This document shows positions 1 to 6,606 of a stretch of DNA of 6,860 nt, one piece after another (within the stretch, counting starts at the first letter, position 1; every line of letters starts with the position of its first letter). Source of the stretch: Candidatus Limnocylindrales bacterium. Its GTDB lineage: Bacteria > Chloroflexota > Limnocylindria > Limnocylindrales > CSP1-4. The stretch covers positions 1-6,860 of the forward strand of contig JAUSJS010000249.1 of assembly GCA_030647575.1 (NCBI GenBank). The letters are read 5' to 3'. The translations under genes were made by a program, and so were the position numbers. A model generated the notes under the pieces. It made no database searches. It saw only the letters and a program-made list of their open reading frames with translations, and was not told the origin of the DNA.

Positions 1-68
1 TCGTGATCTTCTTCCTGGCCCAACGCGCGTTCATGCGCGGCGTCGTCGTCACCGGGGTCGAGAAGTGA
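1..68 (+). CDS. Sugar ABC transporter permease, MalG type (C-terminal end only)
   Basis: Only the last 21 codons are visible, read from base 3 to the TGA at 66-68. They encode a hydrophobic stretch and then AQRAFMRGVVVTGVEK. Ending in a last membrane helix, an 'F-x-Q-R-x-F-x-R-G' element and a short glycine-containing tail is characteristic of the MalG/CUT1 inner-membrane permeases of carbohydrate ABC importers. The stop overlaps the start of the GH116 glucosidase in a GTGA arrangement, so the two are very likely co-transcribed and translationally coupled. The family call rests on this short tail plus the glycosidase neighbour. The sugar-binding protein and the other permease should lie just to the left, outside the window. 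Confidence 0.8.
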   Translation, partial: VIFFLAQRAFMRGVVVTGVEK

Positions 69-2392
69 TCGAGCGAACCGAGGCCCCACCGCGGATTCCG
101 GCCGTTGCCTGGCGCTGGCCGATGGGCCAGCCCTGCCCCAACGTGAGCCGTCCGCACGTGACCGCGCCGATGATCGACGATGGACCGTGGGGCGGCGTGC
201 CGATCGGCGGCCTGGGCACCGGGAGCATCGGACGGACGCATCGCGGCGACGCGGCCCGCTGGCACCTCGAGGTCGGCGAGCACGCGTTCGGACCGGTCGC
301 CGCGGACGGCTTCGCGGTCTACGTGGGTCGTCCCGGCGCCGCTGGCCGGGCAACCGTCCTGTCGACGCTCCGACCCGCTGCCCTGCCGGCCTGGGGCTGG
401 ACGCTGCCCGAGGGTGCCGGCACCTATCACGGGCTCTTCCCGCGCGCCTGGCAGACCTTCGAACCGGGCGCTCTGGGGGTCGGATTGGTCGGCGAGCAAC
501 TGAGCCCGGTGATCGCCGGCGATCTCGAATCGAGCGCCCTGCCCGTCGGCGCCTTCGAGTGGTGGGTGGAGAACCCGGGACCGGACCCGCTGACGGTCGG
601 GATCATGTTGACCTGGCAGGATCCGGCCGCCGATCCGTGCAAGCCAGCCTCGCCCGGCGCCTGGCACGAAACCATCGACGCTACCGAAGCCGGCGGCGCG
701 GTCCTCCACGCCCCCGCCGGCGCCCCGTCGGGCCTGCGCGGGACGTTCGCCCTGGCGGCGTCCCGCGCGCCCGGCGTAAGCGTCTCCGTGCGATCGCGCT
801 TCGATGCCCTGGCCGACACGGAGCTGTGGGCCGATTTTGCCGCCGATGGGCGGCTCGATCCGTCGGACGACCACCGGCCCAGCCAACACGGCGAGGCGAT
901 CGGTGCCGCCGTCGCGGCCACCGTCGAGCTGGCGCCAGGTGAGCGCCGCTCCCTGCGTTTCGCCATTGCCTGGGACCTTCCGATCGTCGAGTTCGGTGCC
1001 GGACGCCAATGGTGGAAGCGCTACACGCGCGCCTGGGGCCGGACCGGCGAGCGGGCCTTCGACCTAGCGGCGCACGCGCTCGAGCAGGGGCTGGCCTGGC
1101 GGGACGCCATCGAGGCCTGGCAGCGCCCCGTTCTCGAGGCCGACGACCGGCCGGGCTGGTACAAGGCGGCACTCTTCAACGAGCTCTACTTCCTGGTCGA
1201 TGGCGGCACGTTCTGGGAAGCGGGCGAGGTGGGCGGTCCCGATCCGGACCCGGAAGATCCCGGCCGGTTCGCCATGCTGGAGTGCCTCGACTATCGCTTC
1301 TATGACACGGTCGACGTTGACTTCTACGCCTCTTTCGCCGTCCTCCGCCTCTTCCCGGAGCTCGAGGCCCGCGGAATCCGCGACCTGCTCGCGGCCATTC
1401 CCGTCGACGATCCGGAAATCGTCATGATCGAGGCGTCCGGACGACCCGCGCCCCGCAAGGTCGGGGGGACGGTGCCCCACGACGTCGGCGGGCCGGACGA
1501 CGACCCGTTCTACCGGCTCAACCGATACAAGTTCCAGGACGTCAGCGGGTGGAAGGACCTGGGTCCCAAGTTCGTCCTCCAGGTCTGGCGCGACGCGGTA
1601 GCCGACCCGCGCGACGGCGACTCGTTGATCCGCGATGCCTGGCCGACGGTCGATGCGGTGCTGACTCGGCTGTCCGAGCGAGATCGCGACGGCGATGGAC
1701 TCCCCGAACATGACGGATTGCCCGACCAGACCTACGACACCTGGCCGATGCACGGACCTTCGGCGTATGGCGGCTCGCTGTGGCTCGCAGCGGTGGCAGC
1801 CGCTGCGGAGATGGCCAGGCGCCTGGGCCGGCCCGACGAGGCCAGACGCTGGGAGGGCTGGTTGGAGCGTGGCCAGGTCGCCTTCAACGTCCGGCTCTGG
1901 CGTGGCGACCATTACGCCTACGACGGCGGCGGGGGCCCAAGCTCGGACAGCGTCATGGCCGACCAGCTCGCCGGTCAGTGGTATGCGGACGCGACCGGCC
2001 TCGGCGATCTCGTTCCGAAGGAGCGGGTCGAGGCGGCCCTGCGCACGATTCACCGGCTCAACGTCTGCAGCTTCGCCGGGGGGACGATGGGCGCTGTCAA
2101 CGGCATGCGCCCCGACGGCACGATCGACGCCTCGAGCGAGCAGTCCAAGGAGGTCTGGGTCGGGACCACCTACGCCCTCGCCGCGTTCATGCTCGGACGC
2201 GGGCTGACCCAGGAGGGCTGGGAGACGGCGCGCGGCGCTGCCGCCGTGACCTACGGGCGCGGGCTCTGGTTCCGGACGCCCGAAGCCTACGACCGCGACG
2301 GCAACTTCCGAGCCAGCCTCTATCTGCGCCCGCTCGCCATCTGGGCGATCGAGGAGGCCCTCGAGCGCCGCGCCTGCGAGACGGCCGGTTGA
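65..2392 (+). CDS. GH116 family beta-glucosidase (glucosylceramidase-like), cytoplasmic
   Basis: A 775-residue retaining beta-glycosidase of the GH116/GBA2 family. It should release glucose (possibly xylose) from beta-glucosides; bacterial members are usually active on small beta-glucosides and cello-oligosaccharides despite the 'glucosylceramidase' label. The N-terminal beta-sandwich region opens with the hallmark GGVPIGGLGTGSIGR (43-57). The catalytic alpha-barrel domain begins near the W365-W384 segment (LFNELYFLVDGGTFW). The likely nucleophile is E406 in LECLDYRFYDT and the likely acid/base is D558 in DQTYDTW. Substrate-contact residues appear to be D417, H472, T556, E740 and R749. As I recall Thermoanaerobacterium xylanolyticum TxGH116 (E441, D452, H507, T591, D593), the spacings E-D 11, E-H 66 and E-D 152 are identical, so the active site looks intact. 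There is no signal peptide, so hydrolysis is probably intracellular after ABC import. The GTG start at 65 is chosen because it overlaps the permease stop; in-frame ATGs at codons 20 and 36 are alternatives. Physiological substrate is unknown. Confidence 0.95.
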   Translation: MIERTEAPPRIPAVAWRWPMGQPCPNVSRPHVTAPMIDDGPWGGVPIGGLGTGSIGRTHRGDAARWHLEVGEHAFGPVAADGFAVYVGRPGAAGRATVLSTLRPAALPAWGWTLPEGAGTYHGLFPRAWQTFEPGALGVGLVGEQLSPVIAGDLESSALPVGAFEWWVENPGPDPLTVGIMLTWQDPAADPCKPASPGAWHETIDATEAGGAVLHAPAGAPSGLRGTFALAASRAPGVSVSVRSRFDALADTELWADFAADGRLDPSDDHRPSQHGEAIGAAVAATVELAPGERRSLRFAIAWDLPIVEFGAGRQWWKRYTRAWGRTGERAFDLAAHALEQGLAWRDAIEAWQRPVLEADDRPGWYKAALFNELYFLVDGGTFWEAGEVGGPDPDPEDPGRFAMLECLDYRFYDTVDVDFYASFAVLRLFPELEARGIRDLLAAIPVDDPEIVMIEASGRPAPRKVGGTVPHDVGGPDDDPFYRLNRYKFQDVSGWKDLGPKFVLQVWRDAVADPRDGDSLIRDAWPTVDAVLTRLSERDRDGDGLPEHDGLPDQTYDTWPMHGPSAYGGSLWLAAVAAAAEMARRLGRPDEARRWEGWLERGQVAFNVRLWRGDHYAYDGGGGPSSDSVMADQLAGQWYADATGLGDLVPKERVEAALRTIHRLNVCSFAGGTMGAVNGMRPDGTIDASSEQSKEVWVGTTYALAAFMLGRGLTQEGWETARGAAAVTYGRGLWFRTPEAYDRDGNFRASLYLRPLAIWAIEEALERRACETAG

Positions 2393-2400
2393 GCCGGCTG
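2382..2400. terminator. Candidate hairpin at the convergent gene junction
   Basis: CGGCCGG (2382-2388) can pair with CCGGCTG (2394-2400) around a TTGAG loop, with one G-T wobble. The core is a perfect 5-base-pair GCCGG/CCGGC stem. It spans the glucosidase TGA and lies 2 bases beyond the aminotransferase stop on the other strand, so it sits where a shared terminator would be expected in this 10-base convergent gap. There is no T-tract on either side, and short GC stems are common by chance at this base composition, so the role is only possible. Confidence 0.3.
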
Positions 2401-2402
2401 CC

Positions 2403-3626
2403 TCAGACAGCTTTGGCGGCGGCCTCCGCGCGTACCCGCTCGACGAACCGACCGATCCTTCGCAGCGCTTCCTCCAGGCGCTCGTACGAGGTCGCATAGC
2501 ACATCCGGACGTGGCCGGCGCCCGACGGCCCGAACGCGTCGCCGGGGACGACCGCCACGCGCTCCTCGGTCAGCAGGCGTTCCGTGAACGCGTCGGCGGA
2601 CAGGCCGGTCGAGCTGATCCGCGGGAAGGCGTAGAACGCGCCGCGCGGCTCGAAGGTCTCGAGGCCCAGGGCATTGAGCCCGTCGACCAGCAGGCGGCGT
2701 CGCCGGTCGTATTCGGCCACCATCCGCGCGACGTCAGGTTCGCCGTCGACAATCGCGACGAGGGCCGCATCCTGGGCGGTCGTCGGCGCCGACATGATGG
2801 CGTACTGGTGCACCTTGACGATCCCCTCGAGGATCCCAGCCGGTGCCGCCAGGTAGCCGACGCGCCAGCCGGTCATCGCATAGGCCTTCGAGAAGCCGCC
2901 GATCAGGATCGTCCGCTCGCGCATCCCGGGCAGCGCGCTTATCGCGCGATGGCGGTATGTCCCATAGGCCAGCCGATCGTAGATCTCGTCGCTGTAGACG
3001 AGGAGGTCGTGCTCGACCGCGATCCGGGCCAACTCGTCCTGGACCGCGTCGGGAAGGACGGCGCCGGTCGGGTTGCACGGGTACCCGAGGAAGAGCGCCT
3101 TGGTGCGCGGCGTGATGGCCGCCTCGACCGCCGCCGGGTCCAGCGCGAAGTCGTCCTCGAAGCGGGTCGCGACATGGCGGACGATCCCGCCGGCGAACAC
3201 GATGGCCGGCACGTATGAGACGTACGAAGGCTCGTGGAGGATGACCTCGTCGCCCGGATTGCAGGTGGCGCGCAGGGCCAGATCGACCGCCTCCGACGCG
3301 CCGACGGTGATCAGCAGCTCGGTCGCGGGGTCGTATCCGACGCCGTATCGACGCTCCAGGTGAGCCGCCAACGCACGGCGCAGCTCGAGCGTCCCGAAGT
3401 TGGAGGTGTAATGGGTGCGGCCTTCGCGCAGGCTCTCGACGCCCGCCTCGACGATCACCCGCGGGGTGTCGAAGTCGGGCTCCCCCACCCCGAGGCTAAT
3501 CACGTCGTCCATCGTGGCCAGGATGTCGAAGAACCGCCGGATCCCGGATGGCGGGACGGCCAGCACCCGCTCGGCGAGGGCCCGCTCGGCAAGCGGCGGG
3601 CGCGGCGTCACCGCCATCTTCTCCAT
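2403..3626 (-). CDS. Class I PLP-dependent aminotransferase (aromatic/aspartate type)
   Basis: A fold-type I aminotransferase of 407 residues, a normal length for the family. The N-terminus has the SLGVGEPDFDTP motif. Cofactor residues are N185 (NPTG), D213 and Y216 (SDEIY), and the Schiff-base K247 in GGFSKAYAMTGWR. R374 in HVRMCYA should bind the substrate alpha-carboxylate. The N-K and N-D spacings match E. coli AspC (N194, D222, Y225, K258, R386) closely. Overall wording resembles the archaeal aromatic aminotransferase and PatA-like group more than AspC itself, so aromatic, aspartate, alanine or N-acetyl-diaminopimelate-type substrates are all possible and no symbol is given. The chosen ATG at 3626 shares one base with the gatA stop (TGATG on the minus strand), implying translational coupling. 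A second ATG three codons later at 3617 has a GGAG just upstream and could be the true start. The longer reading back to 3842 runs inside gatA and was not used. Confidence 0.93.
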   Translation of the reverse strand: MEKMAVTPRPPLAERALAERVLAVPPSGIRRFFDILATMDDVISLGVGEPDFDTPRVIVEAGVESLREGRTHYTSNFGTLELRRALAAHLERRYGVGYDPATELLITVGASEAVDLALRATCNPGDEVILHEPSYVSYVPAIVFAGGIVRHVATRFEDDFALDPAAVEAAITPRTKALFLGYPCNPTGAVLPDAVQDELARIAVEHDLLVYSDEIYDRLAYGTYRHRAISALPGMRERTILIGGFSKAYAMTGWRVGYLAAPAGILEGIVKVHQYAIMSAPTTAQDAALVAIVDGEPDVARMVAEYDRRRRLLVDGLNALGLETFEPRGAFYAFPRISSTGLSADAFTERLLTEERVAVVPGDAFGPSGAGHVRMCYATSYERLEEALRRIGRFVERVRAEAAAKAV

Positions 3627-5215
3627 CAGCGCGACCCGCTGATGGCCAGCGCGGACATCCGTTCGGCCGGCGTCGGCGCGTCCGGGTCCGCGGCGCGAAG
3701 GAGCTCGGTCGGCTCGAGCGAGCGCCAGTCGGCCTCGGCGGTGATCGCCTCGTAGCCGCGCGCGAGCCCGAACAGCTCGGCCTCCGACCAGGGCGCGCCG
3801 ATCAGCTGGAGGCCCACCGGGAGGCCCTCGGAGAGCCCGCACGGGATCGAGATGCCGGGCAGGCCGGCCATGTTGACCGGCAGCGTGCAGGCGTCCGACA
3901 GGTACATCGCGACCGGATCGGCCAGCCGGTCCCCGAACCTGAAGGCGACGGTCGGGCTCGTCGGGGCGACCAGGGCGTCGAAGCCCTGCACCCAGAGCGC
4001 GTCGAAGTCGGCCTTGATCAGCGTCCGGACCTTCTGCGCCTTGAGGTAGTACGCATCGTAGTAGCCGGACGACAGGGCATAGGTCCCGAGCATGATCCGG
4101 CGTTTCACCTCCGGCCCGAAGCCACGCCCGCGGGTCGCCAGGTAGTTCGCCAGGACGTCGCCCTCGGCGTGGTGCGGACCGTAGCGCAGCCCGTCGTAGC
4201 GCGCCAGGTTGGCCGACGCCTCGGCGGGCGCCACGATGTAGTAGGTGGCAAGACCGTAGTCGGTGTGCGGCAGGCTGACCTCCTCGACCGTCGCGCCGGC
4301 AGCCTCGAGGGCACGGACCGCCTCGCGGACGCGCGCCTCGACGCCGGGCTCCATGCCCGCCACGAAGTATTCACGAGGGAGCCCAAGGCGTTTGCCCCGG
4401 AGCGCCGCGGCCGCCGCGTCGTCACTCGACGGCAGGGCCGCCAGCTTCGCCGGAACGGGTTGGGGCGAAGAGGTCGAATCACGATCGTCGCGTCCGGCGA
4501 TCGCGTGGAGCAGTGCGGCCGCATCGCGGGCGTCTCGGGCGAACGGCCCGATCTGGTCGAGGGAGCTGGCGAAGGCCACGATGCCGTAGCGGCGGACCCG
4601 GCCATAGGTCGGCTTCATGCCGACGATCCCGCACAGCGCCGCGGGCTGGCGAATGGAGCCGCCGGTGTCGGTCCCGATCGACAGCGGCACGTGGTAGGCA
4701 GCGACGGCGGCCGCAGAGCCGCCACTGCTGCCGCCGGGCACGCGGTCGAGCGCCCACGGGTTGGCCGTGGGGCCGTAGGCGGAGTGCTCTGTGGAGGAGC
4801 CCATGGCGAACTCGTCCATGTTGGTCTTGCCCAGGATCACCGCGCCGGCCTCGCGCAACCGCTCGGTGATGTGCGCGTCGTACGGCGCCCGGTAGCCCTC
4901 CAGGATGCGCGAGCCCGCGGTGCACTGGCCACCTTTGAGGGAGACGAGGTCCTTGAGCGCGATCGGAATGCCAAGGAGCGGTCGCAGCCGATCGAGGACG
5001 CCCGGACCGCCCCTCCGAGCGGCGGCGAGTCGCCCGTCGGCGGCGTCCGCCTCGACCAGCGCGCGCTCGCGGTCGATCGTCAGCCAGGCATTGAGCGCCC
5101 GGTTGTCGCGCTCGGCGGCGGCGAGGTGCGCCGCGGTCAGCTCGCGCGAGGAGACCTGCCCGGAACGCAGCAACGCGGCCATCTCGTGCGCGTGGAGGCG
5201 CGTCAGATCGGCCAT
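3626..5215 (-). CDS. gatA: Asp-tRNA(Asn)/Glu-tRNA(Gln) amidotransferase subunit A
   Basis: The amidase subunit of the GatCAB complex in the cytoplasm. It hydrolyses glutamine and delivers ammonia to GatB, which amidates mischarged Glu-tRNA(Gln) or Asp-tRNA(Asn). The amidase-signature triad is intact: K88 in PIALKD, cis-Ser S163 in PGGSSGGSAAAVAA, and the nucleophile S187 in TDTGGSIRQPA. The spacings (99 and 24 residues) equal those I recall for Staphylococcus aureus GatA (K79, S154, S178). Long conserved blocks such as EVKRRIMLGTYALSSGYYD and LPVNMAGLPGISIPCG support GatA rather than a generic amidase. At 529 residues it is about 45 longer than typical. The excess seems to be a few extra N-terminal residues, an Ala/Ser/Asp-rich stretch near 245-265 and a roughly 25-residue tail after LEPTELL. 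It starts 6 bases after the gatC stop, and its own stop overlaps the aminotransferase start. gatB is not adjacent. Confidence 0.97.
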   Translation of the reverse strand: MADLTRLHAHEMAALLRSGQVSSRELTAAHLAAAERDNRALNAWLTIDRERALVEADAADGRLAAARRGGPGVLDRLRPLLGIPIALKDLVSLKGGQCTAGSRILEGYRAPYDAHITERLREAGAVILGKTNMDEFAMGSSTEHSAYGPTANPWALDRVPGGSSGGSAAAVAAYHVPLSIGTDTGGSIRQPAALCGIVGMKPTYGRVRRYGIVAFASSLDQIGPFARDARDAAALLHAIAGRDDRDSTSSPQPVPAKLAALPSSDDAAAAALRGKRLGLPREYFVAGMEPGVEARVREAVRALEAAGATVEEVSLPHTDYGLATYYIVAPAEASANLARYDGLRYGPHHAEGDVLANYLATRGRGFGPEVKRRIMLGTYALSSGYYDAYYLKAQKVRTLIKADFDALWVQGFDALVAPTSPTVAFRFGDRLADPVAMYLSDACTLPVNMAGLPGISIPCGLSEGLPVGLQLIGAPWSEAELFGLARGYEAITAEADWRSLEPTELLRAADPDAPTPAERMSALAISGSR

Positions 5216-5221
5216 CGCCCG

Positions 5222-5518
5222 TCAGCGCTCATCGAGGATGGCCGGAACGACGATGAAGTCGCCGTCGCGGGCCGGCGCGTTCGCAAGGACTGCCTCGACC
5301 GGCAGCGACGGGCGAACGACGTCATCGCGCAGGATATTCTCGAGCTCGATGGTCTGGGCCGTCGGGGCGATGTCGTCGGTCGGCAGCTCGGTCAGGATCG
5401 TGTACTGGTCCAGGATGTGGTTGAGCTGGCCTTCCAGGCGGGTCAGCTCCTCGTCGGTCAGGCCGAGCCGTGCGAGATACGCGACATGCTCGACGTCCGA
5501 ACGTGACAGGGTGGCCAT
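5222..5518 (-). CDS. gatC: Asp-tRNA(Asn)/Glu-tRNA(Gln) amidotransferase subunit C
   Basis: A 98-residue protein of normal GatC length. GatC wraps around the GatA-GatB interface and stabilises the transamidosome. It begins MATLSRSDVEHVAYLARLGL, matching the family's 'hVxxlAxLArLxL' first helix. A second helix follows (EELTRLEGQLNHILDQYTIL), then the extended, proline-containing C-terminal half with LRDDVV, ANAPARDGDFIVVPAIL, which is typical of GatC (the 'NAP...FF.VP.vl' ending). It is the first gene of the gatC-gatA-aminotransferase operon. The start at 5518 has no Shine-Dalgarno sequence; instead a TATCAT hexamer ends 6 bases before the ATG, suggesting a leaderless message. Confidence 0.95.
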   Translation of the reverse strand: MATLSRSDVEHVAYLARLGLTDEELTRLEGQLNHILDQYTILTELPTDDIAPTAQTIELENILRDDVVRPSLPVEAVLANAPARDGDFIVVPAILDER

Positions 5519-5524
5519 GGCCCG

Positions 5525-5530
5525 ATGATA
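5525..5530 (-). promoter_or_regulatory. Candidate -10 element for leaderless gatC transcript
   Basis: The minus strand reads TATCAT here (5 of 6 matches to TATAAT), followed by CGGGCC and then the gatC ATG. A -10 hexamer ending 6 bases before the start codon would place transcription initiation at or next to the A of ATG, the usual layout of leaderless genes in high-GC bacteria. No good TTGACA-like -35 is seen 16-18 bases upstream. Inferred from position and sequence only. Confidence 0.6.
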
Positions 5531-5544
5531 TCCGACGCCCCCGC

Positions 5545-5550
5545 TACGAT
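5545..5550 (+). promoter_or_regulatory. Candidate -10 element for leaderless GNAT transcript
   Basis: TACGAT fits the TANNNT pattern of -10 elements (4 of 6 to TATAAT). It is followed by CGCCTC and then the GTG at 5557, again exactly 6 bases, mirroring the gatC promoter on the other strand. This spacing helps decide the GTG start for the acetyltransferase. No recognisable -35 box is present; the corresponding position falls on the gatC -10 side of the gap. Confidence 0.5.
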
Positions 5551-5556
5551 CGCCTC

Positions 5557-6393
5557 GTGCACCTGCCCGCGATCCGATCCATGACCCGGGCCGACATCGA
5601 TGCGACCGCGAACGCCATCCTGCGCTCCGGTTGGGGAGATCGCCGGATCAAGATGGCGTTCGTCGTCGGTCACCGGCAGTGCCGGCCGTTCGTGGCCGAG
5701 GCGGACGGCGCCATCGTCGGGACCGGCGTGACGACGGTCAATGGCTCGGTGGCCTGGATCGGCACGATCTGGGTCGACCCGGCCTGGCGCGGTCGAGGAC
5801 TCGGGAAGGCGCTGACGCTCGCAACGATCGAGGCCGCCGAGGCCGCGGGCTGCCGGACGCTCGTCCTGGTGGCGACCGAGGCCGGTCAACCGCTCTACGA
5901 GCGTCTCGGCTTTCGCGCCCAGACTCGCTACCGGATCCTCGAGGCGCCGGGCCTCGCGACCGGCGGGCCCGATGGACGGATCCGCCCCTTCCGACCGCCT
6001 GACCTCTCCGCCATGGCGGCCCTGGACGCGGCCGCCACCGGCGAGGACCGCGCCCACCTGCTGGCGGCCTTCGCGGCACCCGAGACCACCCGCTGCCTCG
6101 AGCACGACGACGGAACGCTCGGCGGATTCGTCCTTCGGGCTCCGTGGGGTGGTGGCGCGACGATCGCGCCCGACCCGGATGACGCACTGGCCATCCTTCA
6201 CGCCAGGCGGCTGGCAACGGGCCCGGACAAGCGTGTTCGGGCCGGACTGCTGGAGACGAATGCGGCCGGGCTGGACCGGCTGCTGGCCGCCGGATGGATC
6301 GATTCGTGGCAGGCGCCACGGCTGATCCGGGGCGAGATGCCGGCCTGGCAGCCGAACGCCATCTGGGGCCAGTTCGACCACGCCGTCGGCTGA
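5557..6393 (+). CDS. Two-domain GNAT acetyltransferase, YitH-like
   Basis: A 278-residue acetyl-CoA-dependent N-acetyltransferase with an unknown acceptor. Domain 1 (about 1-130) is a classical GNAT fold: IRSMTRADIDA (first strand and helix), an AWIGTIWVDPAWRGRGLGKAL segment with the R78-G83 acetyl-CoA pyrophosphate loop, and PLYERLGF (112-119), the usual motif B ending. Domain 2 (about 140-278) opens with IRPFRPPDL and contains GGFVLRAPWGGGATIAPD and a later RVRAGLLETNAAGLDRLLAAGW. That order resembles the C-terminal second acetyltransferase-like domain of B. subtilis YitH-type proteins (Acetyltransf_18), recognised from memory. The GTG at 5557 is preferred because it keeps the first beta strand and has a -10-like hexamer 6 bases upstream. 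An ATG at 5581 would cut that strand. An upstream in-frame ATG at 5470 would place the start inside gatC on the opposite strand. It is transcribed away from gatC, so a functional link to tRNA amidation is not implied. Confidence 0.88.
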   Translation: MHLPAIRSMTRADIDATANAILRSGWGDRRIKMAFVVGHRQCRPFVAEADGAIVGTGVTTVNGSVAWIGTIWVDPAWRGRGLGKALTLATIEAAEAAGCRTLVLVATEAGQPLYERLGFRAQTRYRILEAPGLATGGPDGRIRPFRPPDLSAMAALDAAATGEDRAHLLAAFAAPETTRCLEHDDGTLGGFVLRAPWGGGATIAPDPDDALAILHARRLATGPDKRVRAGLLETNAAGLDRLLAAGWIDSWQAPRLIRGEMPAWQPNAIWGQFDHAVG

Positions 6394-6606
6394 TCCCAGG
6401 GTGATCGGGACGATAGTCCTGTTGGGCGGTGACTCGACCGTCGCCGCAGCACGACCCGATTTGGTCATGGTCCATCCGGGACCTCTCGCTCATGCTTGAT
6501 CCAGCGACATGGTCCTCCCGGCGAAGGGGAGTTGCCGGCGAGCGGGCGCGCGACGGGCGGCTCGGCGGGCCACGAGCTCAGGATGGAGACGGGGAGCAAC
6601 CCATTG
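6394..6606. other. Intergenic region with small hairpins, no convincing gene
   Basis: This is the longest non-coding stretch in the window. It holds three short inverted repeats: GGAC-GATA-GTCC (6408-6419) soon after the acetyltransferase stop, GGTCC-ATCCG-GGACC (6469-6483), and CTCCC pairing with GGGAG around 6515-6531. None is followed by a T-tract, and no clear -35/-10 pair is seen. The open frames that cross it on either strand are arginine-rich and run into the downstream zinc-ribbon gene out of frame, so they look spurious. It probably contains the end of the acetyltransferase transcript and the promoter and leader of the next gene. Confidence 0.5.
6591..6596 (+). promoter_or_regulatory. 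Ribosome binding site of the zinc-ribbon gene
   Basis: GGGGAG lies 10 bases before the ATG at 6607 and 7 bases before an in-frame TTG at 6604. It is the most purine-rich Shine-Dalgarno-like site near this gene and argues for a start at 6604 or 6607 rather than the in-frame ATG at 6583, which it would follow. This contrasts with the SD-less starts of gatC and the acetyltransferase. Confidence 0.5.

Noticed and set aside
1064..2497. Minus-strand open frame of 477 codons opposite the glucosidase
   Set aside because: It covers the catalytic half of GH116 in antisense, has no motif, and runs past the convergent gap into the aminotransferase. It is a shadow frame.
3627..3842. N-terminal extension of the aminotransferase up to 3842
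   Set aside because: The extra 72 residues are Arg/Gly/Ala-rich and lie entirely inside gatA. The family N-terminus begins near the ATGs at 3626 and 3617.
4390..4500. Ala/Ser/Asp-rich stretch in gatA considered as an inserted element or frameshift
   Set aside because: The frame stays open and conserved blocks (DSTS before it, LPREYF after it) continue on both sides. It looks like ordinary loop-length variation.
3548..5506. Long plus-strand open frame of 652 codons across gatA and gatC
   Set aside because: It is antisense to two clearly conserved genes, is made of Arg/Gly/Asp/Val-rich low-complexity sequence without any recognisable motif, and is expected from high-GC codon bias on the opposite strand.
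5470..5556. ATG at 5470 as start of the acetyltransferase
   Set aside because: It would add 29 Arg/Pro-rich residues encoded inside gatC on the other strand, with no GNAT homology. The GTG at 5557 begins just before the first GNAT strand and has a -10-like element in place.
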